Shown: piece after piece, positions 8,263 to 13,986 of the stretch
Layout of the letters: each line of letters opens with the position of its first letter
Numbering within the stretch: position 1 is the stretch's first letter
Source: Ignavibacteriaceae bacterium
GTDB taxonomy: Bacteria > Bacteroidota > Ignavibacteria > Ignavibacteriales > Ignavibacteriaceae
Reading direction: 5' to 3'
Length of the DNA stretch: 13,986 nucleotides
Assembly (NCBI GenBank): GCA_022865965.1
Contig: JALHTS010000166.1
Coordinates: 1-13,986 of the forward strand
Notes under the pieces: model-generated
Databases searched by the model: none
What the model was told of the DNA's origin: nothing
The model's input: the letters and a program-made list of their open reading frames with translations, nothing else
Position numbers and translations under genes: made by a program

Positions 8263-8371
8263 AATGATAAATATATGTTTGGTGAAAAAGTAAAATCATT
8301 TTGTATAATAACATATAAAAACAGTTGAATAAATAAACTTATATTTTTATTGACGGTAAAATTAGCTATTC

Positions 8372-8393
8372 TTTAACAAATATTTGAGTTAAA
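8372..8393. promoter_or_regulatory. Second palindrome, possible operator
   Basis: TTTAAC (8372-8377) and GTTAAA (8388-8393) are inverted repeats flanking an A+T-rich centre, and the perfect 10-mer CAAATATTTG occupies 8377-8386 slightly off the outer axis. On the plus strand a TTGACG at 8350-8355 is 17 nt from TTAACA inside this site, so it could overlap a weak rightward promoter. It does not share an obvious sequence with the palindrome at 8234-8259, which weakens the idea that one regulator binds both. Confidence 0.25.
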
Positions 8394-8433
8394 TAAATAA
8401 AAAATGCTTTTAAAAAATCATTTTTATTAGATG

Positions 8434-8600
8434 TTAATAACTCACCTTACGTAAGAGGTCATTCCGGTGAATGAAATGAGTCCGGAATCTTTGTGTTTAG
8501 AGTATGTTTCAGATTCTGGACAAGTTCGTCAGAACTCCGTTCTGCCGGAACGAGCCAGAATGACTGGATTATAGTTATGTTGCGTAAGGTAAGTTAATAA
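8434..8600. mobile_element. MITE-like nested inverted-repeat element, 167 bp, non-coding
   Basis: The outer 21-bp arms at 8434-8454 and 8580-8600 are inverted copies with 18 of 21 matches; both contain the ACCTTACG core (CGTAAGGT on the right). Inside are a second inverted pair, GTCATTCCGG (8458-8467) with CCAGAATGAC (8555-8564), a third, GTCCGGAATCT (8480-8490) with AGATTCTGGAC (8511-8521), and a perfect small hairpin CAGAAC-TCC-GTTCTG (8530-8544). The whole could fold into a long branched hairpin. The inner GTCATTCC...AGAATGAC pattern resembles dispersed palindromic intergenic repeats seen in many bacterial genomes. No transposase lies inside, and I find no clear target-site duplication at the edges, so mobility is inferred from the terminal inverted repeats. 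It separates the efflux-side palindromes from the regulator's promoter. An alternative is a large structured regulatory or attenuator element. Confidence 0.6.
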
Positions 8601-8661
8601 TAGGTGTTTGCCAAACATCCGCTATTGACGGCTATAATACCATCATACAAGTTAATATAGC

Positions 8662-8690
8662 TTGACGGCGTGAATAGATTTTATTATGTT
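8662..8690 (+). promoter_or_regulatory. Candidate promoter of the MarR-type regulator
   Basis: TTGACG (8662-8667) and TATGTT (8685-8690) are separated by exactly 17 nt, matching sigma-70 at five and four of six positions. Transcription would start near 8697, leaving a leader of about 33 nt to the ATG at 8730. It lies wholly outside the inverted-repeat element. Confidence 0.45.
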
Positions 8691-8729
8691 AGCATCAAAT
8701 AATTCGACATCAAATAAAGTAAGTACATT

Positions 8730-9188
8730 ATGGGAACAAAATATAAAGGCAGCAAGAAAGAAGTAAGGATTCTCGATGCATACATCCGATTTTCAAGGGC
8801 AGCCTCATCTTTAGAAAGTCAGCTCAGCCGCCAGTTAATCGAATACGGATTAACATACAGTCAGTTTGGCGTACTGGAAGTGCTGCTTCATCTTGGGCCA
8901 ATGAACCAGAAAGAAATTGCATCAAAATTATTAACGAGCAACAGCAACCTTGTAACTGTGCTTGATAACCTTGAAAAGGGCGGACTGGTTAAAAGAGAAA
9001 GAAGCGAAAAAGACAGAAGAAATTTTATTGTTAACCTAACTGATCAGGGGAAAAGATTTATTTTGGATTATTTTCCGAAACACCTAAAACTTATAACTGA
9101 AAGATTTAACGTTTTAACCGACAGGGAAATTGAATCGCTTGGCAGACTAAGTAAAAAAGTGGGACTGAATGTTAAAGAACAACTATAA
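8730..9188 (+). CDS. MarR-family winged-helix transcriptional regulator
   Basis: The 152-residue protein has the standard MarR size and architecture: N-terminal dimerisation helix, winged helix-turn-helix (about residues 40-108), and C-terminal helices that complete the dimer interface. The helix-turn-helix covers MNQKEIASKLLTSNSNLVTVL and continues into NLEKGGLVKRE. The wing carries the family's D-x-R signature as D95-R-R97 in SEKDRRNFIVNLTDQG. There is no cysteine, so it is not a thiol-sensing OhrR-type regulator; a ligand-responsive repressor is more likely. It is divergent from the RND efflux operon, a common arrangement for local repressors of pumps, and 35 bp upstream of a permease gene on the same strand, which it may also co-express with. 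Control of the pump and of itself is inferred from position. No clear Shine-Dalgarno precedes the ATG. Confidence 0.92.
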   Translation: MGTKYKGSKKEVRILDAYIRFSRAASSLESQLSRQLIEYGLTYSQFGVLEVLLHLGPMNQKEIASKLLTSNSNLVTVLDNLEKGGLVKRERSEKDRRNFIVNLTDQGKRFILDYFPKHLKLITERFNVLTDREIESLGRLSKKVGLNVKEQL

Positions 9189-9223
9189 AACACACTTATA
9201 ATGTTTCCACAAGAAATTAAATT

Positions 9224-11572
9224 ATGACAATTGAAATATTGCTCGTAGCACTTATACTGGTTTTTGCGTTGATATTTTTTATCAGCGGAAAGCTGAGAGT
9301 GGATGTTACAGCATTGATCGTGCTTTGCTTTCTTGCAATCACCGGTTTGGTAACTCCGCGCGAAGCTGTTGCCGCATTCGGAAATCCCGCAGTTGTAACT
9401 ATCTGGACAATGTACATATTAAGCGCCGCACTTGTTAAAACCAACATCGCTAATATGATCGGCAATAATGTGCTAAAGTTTTCAGGCAAGAGCGAAACAA
9501 GTTTAATTATAGTTATAATGTCTTTCTCCGGTTTGTTATCTGCTTTTATGAACAACATTGGTGTAGCAGCTTTAATGCTTCCGGTTGTAATGAGTATATC
9601 AAGAATAACCGGACACTCGCCTTCCAGATTACTTATACCAATGGCTTTCGGAGTATTGCTTGGCGGATTCACAACAATTTTAACTACCATTAATCTGCTT
9701 GTAAGCGATGCTCTTCGCGAAAATAATTTTACTCCCTTTGGTTTGTTTGATTTTACTCCGGTTGGTATTGTCGTTCTCATCAGCGGAATATTGTTTATGG
9801 CGTTCCTGGGAAAACGTTTTTTGCCTAAACGAAATTTGGTAAAAGAAACTCTCGGTACTGAAATAAACCTCAAGGACCAGTATGAGCTTCAGGAAAGAAT
9901 GAACGCATTAAAAGTTCCAGATGATTCTTTTCTTATAGACAAATCCATTTCTGAAATTAATATCGGAACAGTTACCGGACTAACAGTTGTTGCTATTCTA
10001 AGAAACCACAAAACTATGTTGGCTCCCGATCCTTCTACAAAACTTAACGCTAATGATGTGATTATTATTGAGGGAAGATTAGACAGATTAAAAGAATTCC
10101 GCGGTTGGCAGAATCTTCAGCTGGAGGACAATCATTCCGCACTAAATATTCTAATTTCTGACGAAATAAAATTTGCAGAAGTGACTGTTGCTGAAAACTC
10201 TTCAATAATTAATAAATCTTACTATGAAATCAATTTCAGAAAAAACTACCGCATAAACGTACTGGCAATAAAGCAGGGCGAGACACTAAAACGAAGTCAT
10301 CTTGCATCGCACATTATTCAGAAAGGCGATGTTCTGCTGATCCGCGGTAAAGAAGAAATTTTAGAAAAATTAACTTCAACATCTAATTTTGTAAAATGTA
10401 GAAAAGTTTCAAAAGATGATCTGGAAAAACAATATAGTTTGCAGGAGCGCTTGTTTATTGTAAAGATTGCCCAAGATTCAACCCTTATTGATAAAACTTT
10501 ATCAAAAAGCAGAATGGGCGCGGTGTTCGGATTGCACGTGGTTGCTATTATCCGCGGAGAAAAAATAATTACAATGCCCGGACAGGATGAAATCATTCAA
10601 CATAACGATAAGCTTGTAATCAGTTGCCGCAAAGATGATCTTGATTTACTGCGGGGTTTACAAAATCTGCAATTTGAAAGCGAATCAACAGCAAAGATTG
10701 ACAATTTAGAATCTGATCAGGTTGGATTGATTGAAGTTTCTTTAGCGCCGCGCTCCAATGTTGCGGGAAAAACTTTGCGCGATATTCATTTCAGGGAGAA
10801 ATATGGATTGCAGGTTATTGCAATTTGGCGTGAAGGAAAAGCAATTAGAACAAATCTGCGCGACATTGAACTTCGTTTTGGTGATGCGTTGCTTTTAATG
10901 GGTAAAAGAGAAAAAGTAAAAACACTAAAGGCGGACGGAGATTATATAATCTTAAGTCAGGAGGCTCCTCAGATATTAAATAAGAAGAAAGCCCCTGTTT
11001 CCGGCGGCATACTGCTTTTCTTTGTGTTTGCTGTTTTCTTAGGCTGGCTTCCCATTTCAACGGCAGCATTATCTGCTGTTGTGTTAATGATAATTACGGG
11101 CTGTCTTGCAATAGAGGATGTTTATAAATCTATCGATTGGAAAGCTATTTTTCTTATTGCCGGTATGATGCCGCTCGGAATTGCAATTCAAAAAACAGGA
11201 ACAGCAGATTTGGTTTCTGCCCATATTCTTTCACTTCACAATTTTATTGGCGATTGGGGAATATTAATTTTACTATATCTGCTGATCACTGCTGCCGGTG
11301 CATTTATTCCAACTTCGGCGTTGGTTGTTTTTATGGCGCCGATATTTATTTCAATATCACAGCAGCTTGGTATTTCTCCATATGCAATAATGATGGTATT
11401 GGCTGTAAGCGCATCAGCGAGTTTTATAAGTCCCGTTTCACATCCTGCCAATGTTCTTGTAATGGGACCGGGTGGATATAAATTTTCTGATTATACAAAA
11501 GTCGGGCTGCCGCTTACAATAGTTGTAATGATTATCGGTTTGATTATGATTTCTGTTTTCTGGCCATTATAA
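9224..11572 (+). CDS. DASS/SLC13-type anion permease with four RCK_C (TrkA_C) domains
   Basis: The 782-residue protein has membrane segments at about residues 1-205 and 590-782 that flank a cytosolic block of four RCK_C-like domains (about 219-300, 306-390, 403-485, 490-575). The block is a tandem duplication: LQERMN starting near Q219 recurs as LQERLF near Q403, a period of 184 residues, with shared LIDK, GL-x-VVAI and RG-x-QNLQ segments. The divalent anion/Na+ symporter family (which includes sulfate, dicarboxylate and citrate carriers) is indicated by the mirrored helical halves and by AFMNN (N110-N111) and SPVSHPAN ending in VLVMGPGGY (H740-P741-A742-N743). The usual 'GTSTN' signature is replaced by LTTIN (153-157), and the C-terminal 'SNN' is replaced by P696-T697-S698, so the substrate cannot be assigned. 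It follows the MarR-type gene by 35 bp with no terminator seen between. The ribosome binding site is weak (AAGAAA). Its stop is 4 bp from the convergent stop of the neighbouring permease. Confidence 0.85.
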   Translation: MTIEILLVALILVFALIFFISGKLRVDVTALIVLCFLAITGLVTPREAVAAFGNPAVVTIWTMYILSAALVKTNIANMIGNNVLKFSGKSETSLIIVIMSFSGLLSAFMNNIGVAALMLPVVMSISRITGHSPSRLLIPMAFGVLLGGFTTILTTINLLVSDALRENNFTPFGLFDFTPVGIVVLISGILFMAFLGKRFLPKRNLVKETLGTEINLKDQYELQERMNALKVPDDSFLIDKSISEINIGTVTGLTVVAILRNHKTMLAPDPSTKLNANDVIIIEGRLDRLKEFRGWQNLQLEDNHSALNILISDEIKFAEVTVAENSSIINKSYYEINFRKNYRINVLAIKQGETLKRSHLASHIIQKGDVLLIRGKEEILEKLTSTSNFVKCRKVSKDDLEKQYSLQERLFIVKIAQDSTLIDKTLSKSRMGAVFGLHVVAIIRGEKIITMPGQDEIIQHNDKLVISCRKDDLDLLRGLQNLQFESESTAKIDNLESDQVGLIEVSLAPRSNVAGKTLRDIHFREKYGLQVIAIWREGKAIRTNLRDIELRFGDALLLMGKREKVKTLKADGDYIILSQEAPQILNKKKAPVSGGILLFFVFAVFLGWLPISTAALSAVVLMIITGCLAIEDVYKSIDWKAIFLIAGMMPLGIAIQKTGTADLVSAHILSLHNFIGDWGILILLYLLITAAGAFIPTSALVVFMAPIFISISQQLGISPYAIMMVLAVSASASFISPVSHPANVLVMGPGGYKFSDYTKVGLPLTIVVMIIGLIMISVFWPL

Positions 11573-11576
11573 TTTT

Positions 11577-13355
11577 TCAAAACGGAAAGAGTATCGGAAT
11601 AAATATTGTAGCCAATATCAGGAACAGAATATTCAGAGGAGTACCCACTTTTAAAAAGTCTGAAAACTTATATTGTCCAACACCAAATATCATTGTGTTT
11701 GTCTGGTAGCCAACGGGAGTCATAAAGCTTGCCGAAGCCGCAAAAGTAACTGCCATTAACAATGGTCTCGCACTTATTCCCATTGATTCGGCAACAGCAA
11801 GAGCAATAGGCGCGAGCAAAACAGCGCTGGCATTGTTCGACATAATTGATGTAAAGATCATGGTTATTAAATAGAATGCTGCAACAATGGCGGCCGGGCC
11901 TAAAAATCCTACAAGATTAATAATATTATTTGCCAGCAAAAGCGCTGTGCCGGTTTTTTCTAATGCAATGCCCAAAGACAAAATACCTCCGAGCAAGAAG
12001 ATAATATTCCACTCTATCGACTTATATGATTCTGTTAGTGAAATACACTTTGTAAAGACCAACAATATTGATCCGACAATTGCACTTATCATTATAGGCA
12101 GAATATTCAAAGTTGCCGTAATAATAACTCCCGCCACGATTAATAAAGCGGGAATAATTTTATTCTTGCGATATTTAGGATGATCAACCCCGGAAACAAG
12201 AACAAAATCAGGATCGCGTTTTAATTCTTCCAGATTTTCTTTTCTTACTTCAAGTAAAAGTGCATCTCCGGGTTTTAATGTAACATCAATAAATTCAGTA
12301 CGATATAATTGACCTGAATGTCTTAATGCCAAAGCATTTGCCCTATAAAGATTTCTGAACCTGGATGATTTAATCGTTTTCCCGATCAACCTGGAATTAG
12401 GAGCTACGATAGCTTCAACAAGAACAAGATCTTCCGCCTGGAAATCTTCATCATGAAGTTTAAGATTGGATTTTAATTTTATACCCGCTCTATCCTTAAG
12501 CTCCTGAAACTTTTTTACATCGCATCTTACTCTTAAAATATCGTTTGCTTCAAAAACTATTTCAGAGGTTGGGCGAAGCAATCGTCTTTCATTTCTAACA
12601 ACATCAAGAATATCTATCTCCAGCTCTTTAACAAGGGGTGACTCAGCCAACCGCTTCCCGACAGATTTTGCTTCGGGAAGAAGGACAATATCGGTAAGAT
12701 AATCGCTCATCCTGTATTTTTGTGTTAAGTCAGTGGGCACATCATTTGGCTTTATCATTCTTACGCCAAACAAAATCATATAAACCATTCCGGCAGCAAA
12801 AAACAATAAGCCAAGCGAAGTAAATTCAAACATACCAAATGGTGCCTCCCCGTGTTGCACAGCAATTGAGCTGACAAGAATATTTGTTGATGTACCGATT
12901 AATGTGCATACTCCGCCAAACATAGAGGCGAATGAAATTGGCATTAAAATTTTTGAGGGGCTAAGATTATTAGAAGATGCTATTTTCAGAACCACAGGAA
13001 TAAATACTGCCACGACCGGTGTGTTGTTTATAAATGCAGAAAGGAGCCCTACAACAATCATCGCAGATATTACTCCGAGCCAGAAATTGTACCTAAACAT
13101 TTTTGAGGCTAATTCACCAACAAATAGAACCGCTCCGGTATTATTTAATGCAGCGCTTATAATAAACATTGCCGCAACAGTAACTGTGGCTGTATTACTA
13201 AATCCCGAAATACCTTCTTCCGGAGTAATAATTCCTGATACAAGTAAAACAGCCATTACAAGAATTGCTGTTAAGTCAACCGGAAGTTTTTCTGTTGCGA
13301 ATAAAATTGCTGCGCCTATTACAATAGCAATAACTATAATCATATCTGCGGTCAT
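11577..13355 (-). CDS. DASS/SLC13-type anion permease with two RCK_C (TrkA_C) domains
   Basis: The 592-residue protein has the ordinary layout of RCK_C-containing members of the divalent anion/Na+ symporter family: an N-terminal membrane half (1-210), two RCK_C domains (about 215-300 and 308-390), and a C-terminal membrane half (about 400-592). The signature elements are intact: FINNT (N110-N111-T112), GTSTN (154-158), SNN (506-508) and TPVGYQTNT with Q551-T552-N553. These correspond to the two 'SNT'-type ion- and substrate-binding motifs of the family. Sulfate or a dicarboxylate is plausible, but the exact substrate cannot be read from sequence. It is a distant relative of the convergent permease at 9224-11572, sharing its fold and the N110-N111 positions. 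The start is preceded by a weak AAGAG a few nucleotides upstream. No partner gene is seen, so it appears to be transcribed alone. Confidence 0.88.
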   Translation of the reverse strand: MTADMIIVIAIVIGAAILFATEKLPVDLTAILVMAVLLVSGIITPEEGISGFSNTATVTVAAMFIISAALNNTGAVLFVGELASKMFRYNFWLGVISAMIVVGLLSAFINNTPVVAVFIPVVLKIASSNNLSPSKILMPISFASMFGGVCTLIGTSTNILVSSIAVQHGEAPFGMFEFTSLGLLFFAAGMVYMILFGVRMIKPNDVPTDLTQKYRMSDYLTDIVLLPEAKSVGKRLAESPLVKELEIDILDVVRNERRLLRPTSEIVFEANDILRVRCDVKKFQELKDRAGIKLKSNLKLHDEDFQAEDLVLVEAIVAPNSRLIGKTIKSSRFRNLYRANALALRHSGQLYRTEFIDVTLKPGDALLLEVRKENLEELKRDPDFVLVSGVDHPKYRKNKIIPALLIVAGVIITATLNILPIMISAIVGSILLVFTKCISLTESYKSIEWNIIFLLGGILSLGIALEKTGTALLLANNIINLVGFLGPAAIVAAFYLITMIFTSIMSNNASAVLLAPIALAVAESMGISARPLLMAVTFAASASFMTPVGYQTNTMIFGVGQYKFSDFLKVGTPLNILFLILATIFIPILFPF

Positions 13356-13564
13356 ATGGCTCTTATAATATGTTTATTACAGCATTAATAATATAATCAA
13401 AAAGAAAATCCGATAAAGTGTTGATATTATTTTTTATTAACCTTTTTTGTCCTGGTTTTTGACAACTAAAGTTGATAATGGCTCATATTCTCAAATAATA
13501 ACTTCAGGGATAAAATTAGCTTTTTTATTCAAAATTTAATTGTATTTTTACGCACAATTTTTAA

Positions 13565-13957
13565 ATGAGCATGACAACAGCAATAAAATACTTTACACCT
13601 GAAGAAGCGAGAAAAACCCTGCCTCTTGTTAAGAAAATTGTGAAAGATATTCTTGATACAACAAGAGAAATGCGCCTTTTAGCCGAAGAGATTGGCGGTA
13701 ATTTAGAGGATGATTCACGCATTAAAAAAATGGCAGGTGAGGTAAATCATTTTTTAAACGAGCTTGAAGAGATTGGCTGTTATTACAAAGATGCAAACTT
13801 TACAATCGGTTTAGTTGACTTCCCTGCGATAATTGAAAACAAAGAAGTTTTTCTTAGCTGGCAAAGCGATGAAGAGGATATTCTTTTCTATCACGATATG
13901 AAAACCGGATACGCAGGAAGAAAACCTATTCCTCCGCAATACTTTTCGCAAAATTAA
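13565..13957 (+). CDS. DUF2203 family protein, function unknown
   Basis: The 130-residue protein matches DUF2203, a small conserved family without known function. Characteristic elements are the N-terminal YFTPEEARKTLPLVKKIV segment, a helical, charged middle region (about 20-75), LVDFP at 83-87, a tryptophan-containing strand (VFLSWQSDEEDI), and the H110-D111 pair in FYHDMKTGYAGRKPIPP. No signal peptide or membrane segment is present, so it should be cytoplasmic. The chosen ATG at 13565 has no Shine-Dalgarno and is preceded by an A+T-rich leader; the ATG at 13571 two codons later is an alternative. The 209 bp upstream gap shared with the divergent permease contains a TTGACA at 13459-13464 but no well-spaced -10 box. 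I cannot assign a role. Confidence 0.85.
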   Translation: MSMTTAIKYFTPEEARKTLPLVKKIVKDILDTTREMRLLAEEIGGNLEDDSRIKKMAGEVNHFLNELEEIGCYYKDANFTIGLVDFPAIIENKEVFLSWQSDEEDILFYHDMKTGYAGRKPIPPQYFSQN

Positions 13958-13986
13958 TTATTTATTCAGCTCAACTTCCACAATGG
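13958..13986 (-). CDS. Possible C-terminal end of a convergent gene (partial)
   Basis: On the minus strand one frame reads IVEVELNK and then TAA (13960-13958), directly abutting the DUF2203 stop; the other two frames hit TGA codons. Eight codons are too few to establish a gene. The sequence reads like a natural protein C-terminus, so a tail-to-tail neighbour is plausible but unproven. Confidence 0.3.

Larger units (their letters stand above)
8190..8729. other. 540 bp divergent regulatory region between pump operon and marR-type gene
   Basis: This stretch contains no convincing coding sequence. From left to right it holds a candidate minus-strand promoter with an overlapping 26-bp palindrome (8234-8262), an A+T-rich segment with a second imperfect palindrome (8372-8393), a weak A+T hairpin with AAAAATG at 8400-8406 and CATTTTT at 8419-8425, a 167 bp nested inverted-repeat element (8434-8600), and a candidate plus-strand promoter (8662-8690). 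The heptamer TTGACGG occurs three times on the plus strand at 8350, 8625 and 8662, the first two within an identical TATTGACGG. The element's interior is visibly less A+T-rich than its surroundings. Confidence 0.7.

Noticed and set aside
8434..8600. CRISPR array or tRNA in the repeat-rich intergenic segment
   Set aside because: The repeats are inverted and nested, not regularly spaced direct repeats, and no cloverleaf or TTCGA-type T-arm is present in a suitable layout.
8625..8638. TTGACG next to TATAAT as a promoter
   Set aside because: The two boxes are only 2 nt apart, so they cannot act together; the TTGACG at 8662 with 17-nt spacing is a better promoter.
9217..9873. 218-codon open frame on the minus strand
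   Set aside because: It lies entirely antisense to the N-terminal membrane half of the well-supported permease, has low-complexity I/T/S/N-rich composition typical of an antisense membrane-gene shadow, and matches no family I recognise.
12904..13368. 154-codon open frame on the plus strand
   Set aside because: Antisense shadow of the 592-residue permease, with repetitive I/T/A content and no recognisable domain.
13459..13489. Promoter for the DUF2203 gene from TTGACA at 13459
   Set aside because: The nearest -10-like sequences (TCATAT, CATATT) are 18-19 nt away and match the consensus poorly, so I did not call it.

Overview
The window is A+T-rich bacterial DNA, densely packed with intact genes and without RNA genes, CRISPR arrays or a transposase. 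The gene set (secreted prolyl oligopeptidase, an RND/MFP/TolC-type tripartite pump, a DUF2203 protein, DASS permeases with RCK_C domains) and the outer-membrane components point to a Gram-negative host. I lean to the Bacteroidota/Chlorobiota/Ignavibacteriota side, possibly Ignavibacteria; this is an impression from protein style and base composition, not a demonstrated placement.

Layout. (1) Bases 1-2550, plus strand: the tail of a probable HAD-family hydrolase, a 90-residue NATD1-like GNAT protein 2 bp after it, and a full prolyl oligopeptidase with signal peptide and intact Ser/Asp/His triad, closed by a strong hairpin terminator at 2562-2594. (2) Bases 2598-8189, minus strand: a three-gene efflux operon transcribed in the order outer-membrane factor, lipoprotein membrane-fusion protein, RND permease, with gaps of about 10-35 bp. 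(3) Bases 8190-8729: a 540 bp divergent control region. It holds a promoter candidate facing each way, two operator-like palindromes and a 167 bp nested inverted-repeat element resembling a MITE. (4) Bases 8730-11572, plus strand: a MarR-family regulator followed 35 bp later by a 782-residue DASS/SLC13-type permease whose cytosolic RCK_C pair is duplicated. (5) Bases 11577-13355, minus strand: a second, 592-residue DASS permease with the ordinary single RCK_C pair, meeting the first tail to tail with 4 bp between stop codons. (6) Bases 13565-13957, plus strand: a DUF2203 protein, then a possible last few codons of a minus-strand gene at the window edge.

How it fits together. The divergent MarR regulator is the natural candidate to control the efflux operon and itself; the 26-bp palindrome overlapping the presumed operon -10 box is the best operator candidate. 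I see no clearly new multi-gene system. The points most worth a second look are: an RND permease lacking the canonical TM4 Asp pair and TM10 Lys of AcrB; the miniature inverted-repeat element lodged in the regulatory region; and the duplicated RCK_C module with altered substrate-motif residues in the 782-residue permease.
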